Positions 26,525-36,172 of a stretch of 56,052 nucleotides of DNA are shown here, in pieces; position 1 is the first letter of the stretch; every line of letters starts with the position of its first letter. A model generated the notes under the pieces. The model worked only from the letters and a program-made list of their open reading frames with translations. It did not search any database and was not told the DNA's origin. The position numbers were made by a program, and so were the translations under genes. This DNA comes from a gamma proteobacterium HTCC2207 (lineage in GTDB: Bacteria; Pseudomonadota; Gammaproteobacteria; Pseudomonadales; Porticoccaceae), in the NCBI GenBank assembly GCA_905182265.1, contig CAJJAO010000036.1, forward strand, positions 1 through 56,052, in the 5' to 3' direction.

Positions 26525-28255
26525 ATGAATATGGCACCAATGGCATTACATGGTTTACCCAAACGCTTGGTCGATGACCATCTTATCGAGCCACAGGATC
26601 TGCAAGTGGCTACCACCTCTGCTAAAACCGCCAAGCTGTCACTAGTACAGTACCTCTGCGAAAAAAAGCTGGTCTCGGATACGGCTATTGCCAATTCGGC
26701 TGCCAAAGAATTTGGTATCCCTATCTATTCCCTTGAGCATCACAACAACGACCATATTCCCAAAGACATCATCGACACCAAACTTCTTAAAAAGCATCAG
26801 GTAATGCCCCTAGTGCAGCGGGGCAACCGCCTTTTTGTGGCTGTGGCCGACCCCACTAATCATCGCGCTCTCAACGAAATACAATTTCAAACTGGCATTG
26901 CGGTGGAGCCAGTTTTGGCACTTTATAGCAGTATCACCAAGGCCTTGGAGAAATGGCTAGAAACCAATGCCGACCAAGATATTGGCGAAGTGCTGGGCAC
27001 TATTGATGATATGCACCTCGATGACTTGGATATGGAAGCTATCGATGATGACGACAAAGACAGCAGTGAGTCCAATGGCGAAGACGAGGCACCCATTGTG
27101 CGCTTTATTAATAAGATGCTGATTGATGCGATTAAGTTGGGCGCATCGGATATTCATTTTGAACCCTACGAAAAAAGCTACCGTGTACGTTTTAGGGTAG
27201 ATGGTATTTTGCGGGAGATGGCCAAGCCCCCGGCCAATTTAGCCCAGCGCCTAGCTGCTCGTTTAAAGGTCATGTCGCGCATGGATATTTCTGAACGGCG
27301 TATTCCCCAAGACGGACGAGTTAAGTTAAAGCTATCAAAAAACAAGTCGATTGATTTTCGGGTCAATACATTGCCCCTGCAGTTTGGTGAGAAGATTGTG
27401 CTGCGTATTCTCGATGCCTCTAGCGCTAAGTTAGGTATCGATGCTCTGGGTTATGAAGATGATCAAAAGACGCTATATATGGATGCTCTGGCTCGCCCCC
27501 AGGGAATGATTTTAGTAACTGGCCCTACGGGTAGCGGCAAAACGGTATCTCTGTATACCGGCCTTAATATTCTTAATACCGCTGAGCGTAATATCTCGAC
27601 GGCCGAAGACCCTATCGAAATCAATATGGAAGGCATTAACCAGACGCAGATCAATATGCGGGTGGGGCTCAGCTTTGCCGAAGCCCTACGCTCGTTTTTG
27701 CGTCAGGACCCGGATGTGGTCATGGTCGGTGAGATACGCGATCTTGAAACAGCAGAGATTGCCATTAAAGCAGCGCAAACTGGTCACTTGGTGATGTCGA
27801 CATTGCATACCAACAGCGCCCCCGAAACCTTAACTCGCCTGCTCAATATGGGGGTGCCTTCGTTTAATGTCGCAACCTCCGTCAATCTTATTATTGCTCA
27901 GCGCCTAGGTCGCAAGCTGTGCCCCCAGTGTCGTATTGCCTTCGATGATATACCCGACAAGATACTCAAGGACGAAGGCTTTGAAGAGATTGGTATAGCC
28001 CGAGAAGAATTCACCATCTTTAAAGCAGGTGACTGCCCTAGCTGCACCAATGGCTATAAAGGAAGAGTGGGGGTTTATGAAACATTAAAAATATCCCCGG
28101 CTATCTCGAAAATTATTATGGAGGGCGGCAGCTCCCTAGACATTTTAGAAACGGCTCTGCAAGAGGGTTTTAAAACCCTAAGAGTGTCGGCTCTGCGCAA
28201 GGCAGCTCGGGGGCTGATAAGTATTGAAGAAGCCAACAGGATTACCAAGGATTAA
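26525..28255 (+). CDS. pilB: Type IV pilus assembly ATPase PilB
   Basis: A 576-residue GspE/PilB secretion ATPase that powers pilus extension. The N-terminal MshEN-type domain spans about residues 1-150 (LQVATTSAKTAKLSLVQYL, PLVQRGNRLFVAVADP). The core shows Walker A GPTGSGKT near residue 335, the Asp box (TAEDPIEI), Walker B (VMVGEIRD) and the His box (ISTLHTNSAPET variant MSTLHTNSAPET). The zinc tetracysteine is present as CPQC and CPSC near residues 465 and 505. Length is as expected. pilC follows after three bases on the same strand. Confidence 0.96.
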   Translation: MNMAPMALHGLPKRLVDDHLIEPQDLQVATTSAKTAKLSLVQYLCEKKLVSDTAIANSAAKEFGIPIYSLEHHNNDHIPKDIIDTKLLKKHQVMPLVQRGNRLFVAVADPTNHRALNEIQFQTGIAVEPVLALYSSITKALEKWLETNADQDIGEVLGTIDDMHLDDLDMEAIDDDDKDSSESNGEDEAPIVRFINKMLIDAIKLGASDIHFEPYEKSYRVRFRVDGILREMAKPPANLAQRLAARLKVMSRMDISERRIPQDGRVKLKLSKNKSIDFRVNTLPLQFGEKIVLRILDASSAKLGIDALGYEDDQKTLYMDALARPQGMILVTGPTGSGKTVSLYTGLNILNTAERNISTAEDPIEINMEGINQTQINMRVGLSFAEALRSFLRQDPDVVMVGEIRDLETAEIAIKAAQTGHLVMSTLHTNSAPETLTRLLNMGVPSFNVATSVNLIIAQRLGRKLCPQCRIAFDDIPDKILKDEGFEEIGIAREEFTIFKAGDCPSCTNGYKGRVGVYETLKISPAISKIIMEGGSSLDILETALQEGFKTLRVSALRKAARGLISIEEANRITKD

Positions 28256-28258
28256 GTT

Positions 28259-29473
28259 ATGGCTAGTGCAATAGAGACCCATTTATTCACCTTTAAAGGT
28301 AAAAACCGCAAAGGCGAAAAAGTCGATGGAGAGGTGCGTGCAAACAATTTAGTCGGCGCCAAAAGTAGTCTGCGTAAGCAGGGGATTATCTCCACTTCGG
28401 TGAAAAAGAAAGCTAAACCATTATTGAATCGGCCTAAAAAAATTGTGCCCGCCGATATTGCAATTTTTACTCGCCAGTTAGCCACCATGATGAAAGCGGG
28501 CGTTCCCTTGGTGCAGAGTTTTGAGATTGTTGCTGATGGCTCAGACAAACCATTAATGAAAGAGCTCATTTATGAGATTCGTGATGCGGTCTCGGCCGGT
28601 GGCGGTTTTGCCAATGCCCTACGCAAACACCCCCGTCAGTTTGATGATCTCTTTTGTAGCTTGGTAGAGTCTGGTGAAACTGCAGGTGCTCTGGAAACTA
28701 TGCTCGATCGGGTAGCCACCTATAAAGAGAAAACTGAACAGCTAAAAGCCAAGATCAAAAAGGCGCTAACTTACCCCACAGCCGTAATGGTGGTAGCAAT
28801 GATTGTTACCGGCATTCTATTAATTAAAGTTGTACCTATTTTTGCTGAAACTTTTGCCGGTTTTGGTGCCGACCTGCCAGCATTTACTCTTTTTGTATTG
28901 GGGCTGTCTGAGTCTTTGCAAAACTCTTGGATGATGGTGCTGTTTCTTATCGGTGCCGGGCTGATTGGCTTTCGTGAGGCCCGCTTCAGATCAAATAAGT
29001 TCGCCTATCAAGTGGATAAATATATGCTTAAAGTGCCGGTGGTGGGCAAGATTGTGTACAACAGTATTATCGCCCGATTTGCCCGGACGCTAGCCACCAC
29101 CTTTTCTGCTGGCGTACCCATAGTCGATGCTCTCGAGTCAGTGGCAGGCGCTGCGGGTAACCGGCTCTATTCCGATGCCATTATGCGAGTACGGGACGAT
29201 GTGATGACCGGCATTCAGCTGCAGCAGGCGATTAAAAGCCGTAAGATATTCCCTACATTGCTTCACCAAATGGCCGCCATTGGTGAGGAGTCTGGTGCAT
29301 TGGATGAGATGCTAGAAAAAGCGGCGATCTATTATGAGGAGGCCGTGGACAATTCGGTGGACAACCTGACCAGCCTATTGGAACCCATGATTATGTCTGT
29401 ACTGGGAGTTCTAGTGGGTGGCTTGCTGATTGCGATGTATCTGCCTATCTTCCAGCTTGGTAATGTTGTGTAG
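28259..29473 (+). CDS. pilC: Type IV pilus inner-membrane platform protein PilC
   Basis: A 404-residue GspF/PilC family platform protein. Two GspF repeats are visible: the first around IFTRQLATMMKAGVPLVQSFEIV, the second around RFARTLATTFSAGVPIVDALESV, each followed by hydrophobic segments (PTAVMVVAMIVTGILLIKVV; PMIMSVLGVLVGGLLIAMYLPIF). It couples PilB motion to pilin insertion. The three-base gap after pilB indicates one transcription unit. The ORF has a standard length and no anomalies. Confidence 0.96.
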   Translation: MASAIETHLFTFKGKNRKGEKVDGEVRANNLVGAKSSLRKQGIISTSVKKKAKPLLNRPKKIVPADIAIFTRQLATMMKAGVPLVQSFEIVADGSDKPLMKELIYEIRDAVSAGGGFANALRKHPRQFDDLFCSLVESGETAGALETMLDRVATYKEKTEQLKAKIKKALTYPTAVMVVAMIVTGILLIKVVPIFAETFAGFGADLPAFTLFVLGLSESLQNSWMMVLFLIGAGLIGFREARFRSNKFAYQVDKYMLKVPVVGKIVYNSIIARFARTLATTFSAGVPIVDALESVAGAAGNRLYSDAIMRVRDDVMTGIQLQQAIKSRKIFPTLLHQMAAIGEESGALDEMLEKAAIYYEEAVDNSVDNLTSLLEPMIMSVLGVLVGGLLIAMYLPIFQLGNVV

Positions 29474-29640
29474 TATTATCCCTTGAGTTGCTCGGCGCAT
29501 AAATAGCCTAGTTAAGAGACAGCTGATTTAATCGATAGCCTGGTTAATAGGCAGGTCCTTTACGAGGCTACTCTGCGACTTTATTGAACATGGACTCTAT
29601 CGGCCATCGATAGCTTTAACCTCTAAGGGAATACACACCC

Positions 29641-30501
29641 ATGATGATCGAATTAGGTATATCACCAGCCGCTACAGCGGCTATTGGCGGTCTATTTGGC
29701 CTGCTGCTGGGCAGCTTTCTCAATGTGGTGATTCTGCGTCTACCCATACAGCTTAAAAGCGACTGGCGTCGTGACTCCCGGGACTTTCTTGAATTAGAGC
29801 CCGAAATTGAAGAGCCGGTGACCATTGCTAAACCCGCCTCTCGATGCCCTGGCTGTAAAACTCCTATTAAGGCTCACCACAATATTCCGCTGTTGAGTTA
29901 CCTATTTTTAAGGGGCCGCTGTAAGACCTGCGCGGAGCCTATTTCGTTTCAATACCCCTTGGTTGAGTTGTTGGCTGGTTTGTTGGCTGCTTATTTTGTG
30001 TATCAATATGGCCTTAGCAGTACCGCACTTTATGGGCTTATATTTTCCTATAGTTTGCTGGTGCTAACGGGGATCGACCTGCACGAGAAATTGCTACCAG
30101 ACCAGATCACCCTGCCACTGATTTGGCTGGGCCTATTTGCTAATTTGAACGGTACCTTTGTGAGCCTTAACGAAGCGGTGATTGGTGCTATTGCCGGCTA
30201 CCTGTCTCTGTGGACTGTGTTCTGGGCCTTTAAATTGATTACCGGCAAGGAAGGCATGGGCTACGGTGACTTTAAGCTGCTGGCTGCACTGGGTGCCTGG
30301 ATGGGCTGGCAAATGTTACCAATGATTATTTTGCTGTCCACAGCAACGGGCGCCATTGTGGGTATTGCCGGTATTATTTTTGTCGGTCGCAATAAAGAGA
30401 TGCCCATGGCTTTTGGCCCCTTCTTGGCCGCGGCTGGCTGGATGGCCTTTGTGTGGGGTGAGGAGATTTTGTCTGGTTATTTGGGGCTTTTTAACTTCTA
30501 A
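29641..30501 (+). CDS. pilD: Prepilin peptidase and N-methyltransferase PilD
   Basis: A 286-residue bifunctional enzyme that cleaves the pilin leader and methylates the new N-terminal Phe. The N-terminal cytoplasmic loop has two CxxC pairs (SRCPGCKTPI and RCKTCAEPI), the zinc-binding methylase part. Two catalytic aspartates of the protease are visible in GIDLHEKLLPDQ and MGYGDFKLLAALG. Several transmembrane segments follow a membrane-inserted N-terminus (GLFGLLLGSFLNVVIL). Start at ATG-ATG at 29641. A 167-base non-coding gap separates it from pilC; it is not tightly coupled. Confidence 0.96.
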   Translation: MMIELGISPAATAAIGGLFGLLLGSFLNVVILRLPIQLKSDWRRDSRDFLELEPEIEEPVTIAKPASRCPGCKTPIKAHHNIPLLSYLFLRGRCKTCAEPISFQYPLVELLAGLLAAYFVYQYGLSSTALYGLIFSYSLLVLTGIDLHEKLLPDQITLPLIWLGLFANLNGTFVSLNEAVIGAIAGYLSLWTVFWAFKLITGKEGMGYGDFKLLAALGAWMGWQMLPMIILLSTATGAIVGIAGIIFVGRNKEMPMAFGPFLAAAGWMAFVWGEEILSGYLGLFNF

Positions 30502-30565
30502 TATGGTTTATTAATTAACAGCCTTTAATCAAACGCCGTTAAAGACACTAAAGTAGAGAAACCCA

Positions 30566-31180
30566 GTGACAGAAAACCCTTTAATTGTTGGCCTGACTGG
30601 CGGTATTGGCAGCGGTAAAAGCACTATTGCTAAGCAGTTTGCGGCTCTGGGGATTGTGTCTGTCGATGCGGACCAGGCGTCTCGCGCTGTGGTTGAACCG
30701 GGCATGCCAGCCCTAGCGGCGATTGAAGCCCATTTTGGCGCGACTATTATTACCCCCGATGGCGAACTTAATCGCCCGACCTTAAGAGAGATTATTTTTT
30801 CTGACCCAGCGCAAAAAACTTGGTTAGAAACATTGCTGCACCCGTTGATTCGCGACTGGATTATGGCCCAGCTTCAGGCTGCGGACAGCGACTATGTAAT
30901 TCTCGAGTCGCCACTACTCTTTGAGACAGACCAGCATAAGCTGGTGGATACCGTGCTTTTGGTGGATGTGCCAGTGGCATTGCAGCTTGAACGCGCCAGT
31001 ACGAGAGACGGCAGTAATAAAGAGCAGATACAACTTATTGTTGATGCTCAGATGCCCAGACAGGAAAAACGCGACAGGGCTGATTTTGAGTTTGATAACG
31101 CTCAGCCTCTGGATAGTTTGGCTGCTAGAGTGCTGGCACTGCATCGAGAATTTTTATTGATGGCTAAAAATAAAACATAG
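30566..31180 (+). CDS. coaE: Dephospho-CoA kinase
   Basis: A 204-residue P-loop kinase that phosphorylates dephospho-CoA in the last step of coenzyme A synthesis. The P-loop GGIGSGKST is at about residues 11-19. The acceptor and lid features DADQASRAVVEPG, PLIRDWI, VILESPLLFE and LVDVPVALQLERASTRDG are all in place. The start is GTG at 30566-30568, giving MTENPLIVGLTG as expected; no ATG is available. It follows pilD after 64 bases and precedes yacG, the same order as in Pseudomonas. Confidence 0.95.
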   Translation: MTENPLIVGLTGGIGSGKSTIAKQFAALGIVSVDADQASRAVVEPGMPALAAIEAHFGATIITPDGELNRPTLREIIFSDPAQKTWLETLLHPLIRDWIMAQLQAADSDYVILESPLLFETDQHKLVDTVLLVDVPVALQLERASTRDGSNKEQIQLIVDAQMPRQEKRDRADFEFDNAQPLDSLAARVLALHREFLLMAKNKT

Positions 31181-31195
31181 CCTTGCGACATGAAG

Positions 31196-31289
31196 CATCT
31201 AAAGAAGAAAAGAATAAAAGCGCAAAGAGACAAGAGCAGAGAAAAGAAACAAGAAATAAGAAATAAGAAATAAAAGAGCAGAGCTAATA
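31196..31289 (+). repeat. Purine-rich tract with AAATAAG microsatellite
   Basis: Almost every base of this 94-base gap is A or G on the plus strand, and the last part (about 31249-31276) repeats AAGAAATAAGAAATAAGAA. It runs into the yacG ribosome binding region (AGAGCAGAG). It contains no gene. Confidence 0.6.
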
Positions 31290-31487
31290 ATGACCACAAT
31301 GAAAAAACCCACGATAGTCCAGTGCCCTACCTGTAAAGCCAATGTTGAATGGGGCGATAAATCACCTCAGCGGCCTTTTTGTTCTGAGCGCTGTCAGCGG
31401 ATTGATTTTGGAGACTGGGCTAAAGAGAGCTTTGCGATTGCGGGAGAACCTGCGGTCGACACGGAATCAATGGATGAAGAATTTTAG
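31290..31487 (+). CDS. yacG: DNA gyrase inhibitor / zinc protein YacG
   Basis: A 65-residue zinc-binding protein of the YacG family, which in E. coli binds GyrB and inhibits gyrase. All four zinc ligands are visible: CPTC at residues 10-13 and CSERC at about 33-37. The family signature [20 protein letters not shown] is complete. The start ATG at 31290 is followed by a second ATG three codons later; the first is preferred because it follows a GAG-rich stretch. It is the last gene of the coaE unit and converges with mutT. Confidence 0.9.
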   Translation: MTTMKKPTIVQCPTCKANVEWGDKSPQRPFCSERCQRIDFGDWAKESFAIAGEPAVDTESMDEEF

Positions 31488-31531
31488 ATCTATTTTCGTA
31501 CTCTGGTCACAAGACGCTAACGTTCAATATT

Positions 31532-31547
31532 CCCTAGAGCTCTAGGG
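31532..31547. terminator. Perfect 16-base palindrome between yacG and mutT
   Basis: CCCTAGAGCTCTAGGG is perfectly self-complementary and lies in the 70-base convergent gap, followed by related words TTCTAGAG and TTAGAGCCCTAAAG. It could serve as a bidirectional stop signal, but there is no loop and no U-run. Confidence 0.35.
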
Positions 31548-31557
31548 TTCTAGAGTC

Positions 31558-32034
31558 TTAGAGCCCTAAAGCCAACCTATCCAGAATCCCCTGATTGGCC
31601 GCAGGAAATGCATAGTCTGAGTCAGGCAGCAACAGGTCAGTCAGTGCAACCCATCGACAGTCTTGCCCTTCCATACCTCTGGCCTCACCCTCGAAGGCAG
31701 TGACTCGCCAAATATCCAACAGCACCTGTTTGTCAGTGTAATCATGGGATACCTGCATAAAGGGTTCGCAGGCGGTGACCTGAATATCTAATTCTTCTTT
31801 GAGCTCTCTGACTAATGCCTGTCGCGGCTGCTCGCCGGTTTCGACTTTGCCACCGGGAAACTCCCATAAGCCACCTTGGTGCAGGTGGTCTGGCCGTCTT
31901 GCGATAAGGAGTTGATTGGGAATGCTGTTGTGGCTTTTAATATTTGTAATACTTTTAATGTTTTTAATGCTACTAGCACTTTTAGCACCAACAGCACTAT
32001 GAATAACCGCGGCCACCACGTGAATACGCTTCAT
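31558..32034 (-). CDS. mutT: 8-oxo-dGTP diphosphatase MutT
   Basis: A 158-residue Nudix hydrolase of the MutT type, cleansing oxidised dGTP. The Nudix box is GGKVETGEQPRQALVREL-KEEL, intact except that the final GU is DI. The N-terminus (MKRIHVVAAVI) and C-terminus (FPAANQGIL) match MutT. Compared with the 129-residue E. coli enzyme there is an extra stretch of about 20 residues in the first loop (SASSIKNIKSITNIKS), encoded by imperfect repeats. It is the last gene of the secA-argJ run, 12 bases after argJ. Confidence 0.9.
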   Translation of the reverse strand: MKRIHVVAAVIHSAVGAKSASSIKNIKSITNIKSHNSIPNQLLIARRPDHLHQGGLWEFPGGKVETGEQPRQALVRELKEELDIQVTACEPFMQVSHDYTDKQVLLDIWRVTAFEGEARGMEGQDCRWVALTDLLLPDSDYAFPAANQGILDRLALGL

Positions 32035-32046
32035 ATTGCCATCGGC

Positions 32047-33255
32047 CTAGGTTCGGTACTCGGCATTAATGCTCACATATTCGTAGGTGAGGTCTGTGGT
32101 CCAGACGGTTTCTGTGGCCTGGCCTCTGTTTAGGGCGACACGAATTTCGATATCTTCTGGCTGCATGGCTTGTTGCCCTGCTTCTTCGCTGTAACTGGCG
32201 GCACGAGCGCCGTTCTCGGCGATCAATACTGAGTTAAGCCTGAGCTGCACTAGATTAACGTCTAAGGCATTTACACCGGCTCGGCCGATAGCAGCTAGTA
32301 TTCTGCCCCAATTAGGATCTGAGGCTGCCAGCGCGGTTTTTACTAGGGGTGATTCGGCAATGGTGTAGGCAACGGCCAAGGCCTCGGCGCTGTCTACGGC
32401 GCTCTCGATAATCACAGATACAAACTTACCTGCCCCTTCACCGTCACGAATAATGGCCTGAGCCAGTTCAAGACAAACCTGAGTCAGCTGTTCTACAAAT
32501 TGTTCAAAGTTAGATTCATCGATCACCACGCCAGAGGCACCGGTAGCCACTAGCATAATGCAGTCATTGGTTGAGGTGTCGCTGTCGACGGTAATACGAT
32601 TAAAAGATTTGTTATTGGCCAGCCTCAGGGCGCGGTGCAGTAGCTCACTGTCCACAGCCGCGTCGGTGGCTACATAACCCAGCATGGTTGCCATATTGGG
32701 CTTGATCATGCCTGAGCCTTTGGAGATGCCCGTGATCGTCACTTGGGCATCGCCCGCTGGGTATTTTAGGCTGGCGCCTTTGGGCCTAGTATCTGTGGTT
32801 AAAATGCCATCGGCTGCTTCAGACCAAGCTTGCTCTGACAAATTAGCTAGGGCCTTGGGTAGGCCTCCTAACAATCTATCCATGGGCAGCGGCTCGCCAA
32901 TTACACCGGTCGAAAAGGGCATCACTTGATTGCTATCGACGCCCGCAGCTAAAGCTAATGTCTCGCAGGTTTGCAGTGCATCAGCGATACCCTGCTCCCC
33001 TGTGCCCGCATTAGCATTGCCGGTATTGGTAACAAAAAAGCGAGGACTGGCACTGGCCAAATGTTGCTTACAAATAGTCACTGGCGCGGCGCAGAATGCA
33101 TTTTGAGTGAACAGCCCTGCCACTGTGCTGCCAGGGGCTATTTCCATCAGGACCAGATCATTGCGCCCGGGGGTTTTAATGCCTGCACTGGTAGTCCCAA
33201 GCTTAAAGCCAGAGACTGGATGCATGGTTGGAAATTGACCACTGCCTGTTGCCAT
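32047..33255 (-). CDS. argJ: Bifunctional glutamate N-acetyltransferase/amino-acid acetyltransferase
   Basis: A protein of about 402 residues matching ArgJ, which transfers acetyl from acetylornithine to glutamate and can also make acetylglutamate from acetyl-CoA in arginine synthesis. The self-cleavage site is in NMATMLGYVATDA, with Thr of ATML the nucleophile at the start of the beta chain. GKGSGMIKPN, the VDSDTSTNDC and DPNWGRI segments are typical. The ATG at 33255 overlaps the secA stop (TAATG) and gives the family N-terminus; the longer frame to 33276 would run into secA. Translational coupling with secA is likely. Confidence 0.93.
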   Translation of the reverse strand: MATGSGQFPTMHPVSGFKLGTTSAGIKTPGRNDLVLMEIAPGSTVAGLFTQNAFCAAPVTICKQHLASASPRFFVTNTGNANAGTGEQGIADALQTCETLALAAGVDSNQVMPFSTGVIGEPLPMDRLLGGLPKALANLSEQAWSEAADGILTTDTRPKGASLKYPAGDAQVTITGISKGSGMIKPNMATMLGYVATDAAVDSELLHRALRLANNKSFNRITVDSDTSTNDCIMLVATGASGVVIDESNFEQFVEQLTQVCLELAQAIIRDGEGAGKFVSVIIESAVDSAEALAVAYTIAESPLVKTALAASDPNWGRILAAIGRAGVNALDVNLVQLRLNSVLIAENGARAASYSEEAGQQAMQPEDIEIRVALNRGQATETVWTTDLTYEYVSINAEYRT

Positions 33256-36092
33256 TACTGAATGCGTCCGTGACATTGTTTGTATTTTTTCTCTGACCCA
33301 CAGGGACAGGGATCGTTACGCCCTACCTTGGGGCCGAGACGATGAACCGGCTGCTGTGCTTCTATACCGCTGCCTTGTCCAGAACCCGCTTCGCCGTCGA
33401 GGCCAGCTGCCTGAGCATGCTGATACTCGCGGTTTTGCTGCTCGTCCCTGCGCTGCTGTTCTAGGCGGTCCATATCGTCTTTAGTCGATACTTCGATGTG
33501 ACTTAGATAACGTATGGTTTCATATTTAATATTGTCTAGCAATTGCTCAAACAGAGCAAAAGACTCACGCTTGTATTCTTGCTTGGGGTTCTTTTGGGCA
33601 TAGGCGCGCAGACCAATACCTTGGCGTAACTGATCCATGCTGGAAAGATGCTCTTTCCACAGGTTATCTAATACCTGGAGCATAATCTGACGCTCGACTT
33701 CGCGCATCTGCTCGCCTACATGGCTGTAGCGCCGGTCGTAGGAGCCCTGTATCTGCTTACCAATCTTTTCGCGCAGTGACAGCTCATCTAGGCGACTGTC
33801 TTCATCTAGCCATTCCTGCACTGGCAGAGGGGTAGTGAATTCGTTGGCCAAGGCTTTTTCTAGGCCTTCAATATCCCATTGCTCTTCGAGACTTTGCGGC
33901 CGTATATAGTTACTAATGCAGGAATCAATAACGTCTTCACGGACATTGGTGATCACCTCGGAGATGTCTTGATCTACTAGCAAGTCGTTGCGCTGCTGGT
34001 AGATCACCTGACGCTGGTCGTTGGCCACATCGTCGTATTCTAAAAGGTGCTTACGAATATCAAAATTACGCCCCTCGACTTTGCGCTGAGCTTTGACGAT
34101 GGAGTTGGTAACCATGCTGTGTTCAATGGCTTCGCCCCTACCCATGCCTAGGGAGCGCATCATATTCTTCACTCGGTCAGAGGCAAATAGACGCATTAAT
34201 GGATCTTCTAGAGACAGATAAAAGCGTGACACACCGGGATCACCCTGACGACCGGAACGACCGCGCAGCTGGTTATCGATACGTCTGGATTCGTGGCGCT
34301 CGGTAGCTACGATGTGCAAACCACCCGCTGCTATAACCCTTCCGTGTCGCTCTTGCCAATCCGCTTTAACAGCAGCCAGTTTCTCGTCGCTGTCTTTACC
34401 CTGTTCTTTTAGCTCTTTGAGCTCTGCATCTAGGTTGCCGCCCAAGACAATATCTGTACCTCGGCCAGCCATGTTGGTAGCAATGGTCACTGCACCTGGT
34501 CGACCGGCATTGACAATAATATTGGCTTCGCGCTCGTGCTGTTTGGCGTTGAGCACGCTGTGCTCTACCTTTGCTTTCTTGAGCATGGCCGACAGTAGCT
34601 CGGAGGTCTCTACTGAGGCTGTACCTACAAGCACCGGGGCGCCTAGTTCAACCAGTTCTTTAATATCGACAATTACAGCTTCAAATTTTTCTTCTTGGCT
34701 GAGATAAATCAGGTCATTGAGATCGACTCGTTTAACGTCCACGTTAGTGGGAATAACCATTACCTGCAGACCATATATCTGCTGAAATTCGTAGGCTTCG
34801 GTATCTGCTGTGCCTGTCATGCCTGCCAGCTTTTGATACAGACGAAAGTAATTCTGGAAGGTAGTAGAGGCCAACGTTTGGCTCTCTTGCTGAATAGACA
34901 GCCCTTCTTTGGCTTCAATGGCCTGGTGCAAGCCCTCTGATAGACGTCGTCCGGGCATGGTGCGACCAGTGTGCTCGTCCACAAGAACGGCCTGGCCGTC
35001 TTGCAGAATATATTCTACGTCTTTGCTGAATAGATTTTGTGCGCGCAAGGCTGAGTGCACATGATGTAGCAGGCCCAGATTAGAAGGCTGATAAAGGCTG
35101 TCATTTTCTTGCAACAACCCTTCTTTGATCATTATCTCTTCAACTTTCTGATGCCCAGTCTCGGTGAGCTCGACACTGCGGCTTTTCTCATCGACGACAA
35201 AGTCGCCTTCAATAAACTGGCCGTCTAGTTCGCTATCGCTGGCGGGGTCAGTTTCGGTCGTATCGGTCTCAAGACCTTCATCGGACTCTACCTGGGGCGT
35301 TAACTTGAGGCTGAGTGCATTAATGGTTTTATACAGTTCCGAACTGTCCTGAGATGCACCAGAGATCACTAAAGGCGTTCGCGCCTCATCGATCAGAATG
35401 GAGTCCACCTCATCAATAATGGCAAAGGCCAAACCGCGCTGGGACTTGTCTTCTAAACGCAGCGCCATATTGTCGCGCAGATAGTCAAAGCCGAATTCGT
35501 TATTGGTGCCATAGGTGATATCGGCAGCGTAGGATTCCTGTCTTGTGCTAGGTTTTAACTCACCTTCATCCTCTGGATCTAAGCGAAAAGAATTAGCTAG
35601 ATCTGGACCCTGGAAAGACTGAATGACACCGATGGAAAGACCTAGGGCCTGGTAAAGCGGGGCCATCCATTGAGCATCTCGTTTGGCGAGATAATCGTTG
35701 ACGGTAATCACATGGACGCTATGGGCTGGCAATGCATTGAGGTAGGCGGCCAGCGTGGCGACAAGGGTTTTACCCTCACCGGTACGCATCTCGGCAATCT
35801 TGCCCTGATGCAGGGTCATGCCACCAATCATCTGCACATCAAAGTGGCGCATGCCCATTACTCGGCTTGCAGTTTCTCGCACTACGGCAAAGGCGTCGGG
35901 CAGCAGCTGATCTAAGGTTTCTCCGGCAGCTAGGCGCTCTCTCAATACCGCGGTTTGGGCTTTGAGATCAGCGTCGCTAAGGGTTTTAAGATTTTCTTCT
36001 AGCGCATTGATTTTGGTAACCGTTTTACGCATTTTGCGTATTTCACGGTCGTTGCTAGTACCAAATAGTTTTTTCAGGATGTTGCCAGACAT
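33255..36092 (-). CDS. secA: Preprotein translocase ATPase SecA
   Basis: A 945-residue Sec motor ATPase that pushes unfolded preproteins through SecYEG. Walker A MRTGEGKT is near residue 103 and the DEVDS box near 209. The C-terminal zinc motif [14 protein letters not shown], which binds SecB and phospholipid, is complete. It is about 45 residues longer than E. coli SecA; an acidic stretch near residues 262-295 ([20 protein letters not shown]) lies within the nucleotide-binding domain 1 variable region. It is preceded by an 80-base gap from the M23 peptidase gene, which may hold its promoter. argJ is coupled at the 3' end. Confidence 0.97.
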   Translation of the reverse strand: MSGNILKKLFGTSNDREIRKMRKTVTKINALEENLKTLSDADLKAQTAVLRERLAAGETLDQLLPDAFAVVRETASRVMGMRHFDVQMIGGMTLHQGKIAEMRTGEGKTLVATLAAYLNALPAHSVHVITVNDYLAKRDAQWMAPLYQALGLSIGVIQSFQGPDLANSFRLDPEDEGELKPSTRQESYAADITYGTNNEFGFDYLRDNMALRLEDKSQRGLAFAIIDEVDSILIDEARTPLVISGASQDSSELYKTINALSLKLTPQVESDEGLETDTTETDPASDSELDGQFIEGDFVVDEKSRSVELTETGHQKVEEIMIKEGLLQENDSLYQPSNLGLLHHVHSALRAQNLFSKDVEYILQDGQAVLVDEHTGRTMPGRRLSEGLHQAIEAKEGLSIQQESQTLASTTFQNYFRLYQKLAGMTGTADTEAYEFQQIYGLQVMVIPTNVDVKRVDLNDLIYLSQEEKFEAVIVDIKELVELGAPVLVGTASVETSELLSAMLKKAKVEHSVLNAKQHEREANIIVNAGRPGAVTIATNMAGRGTDIVLGGNLDAELKELKEQGKDSDEKLAAVKADWQERHGRVIAAGGLHIVATERHESRRIDNQLRGRSGRQGDPGVSRFYLSLEDPLMRLFASDRVKNMMRSLGMGRGEAIEHSMVTNSIVKAQRKVEGRNFDIRKHLLEYDDVANDQRQVIYQQRNDLLVDQDISEVITNVREDVIDSCISNYIRPQSLEEQWDIEGLEKALANEFTTPLPVQEWLDEDSRLDELSLREKIGKQIQGSYDRRYSHVGEQMREVERQIMLQVLDNLWKEHLSSMDQLRQGIGLRAYAQKNPKQEYKRESFALFEQLLDNIKYETIRYLSHIEVSTKDDMDRLEQQRRDEQQNREYQHAQAAGLDGEAGSGQGSGIEAQQPVHRLGPKVGRNDPCPCGSEKKYKQCHGRIQ

Positions 36093-36172
36093 TGCATTTT
36101 TCCATAAAAATAGAACAAGAGAATCAGAGAGCGTTTGTTACCCTCCAGAATAGACTAGTTTTGGGGAGGAAA

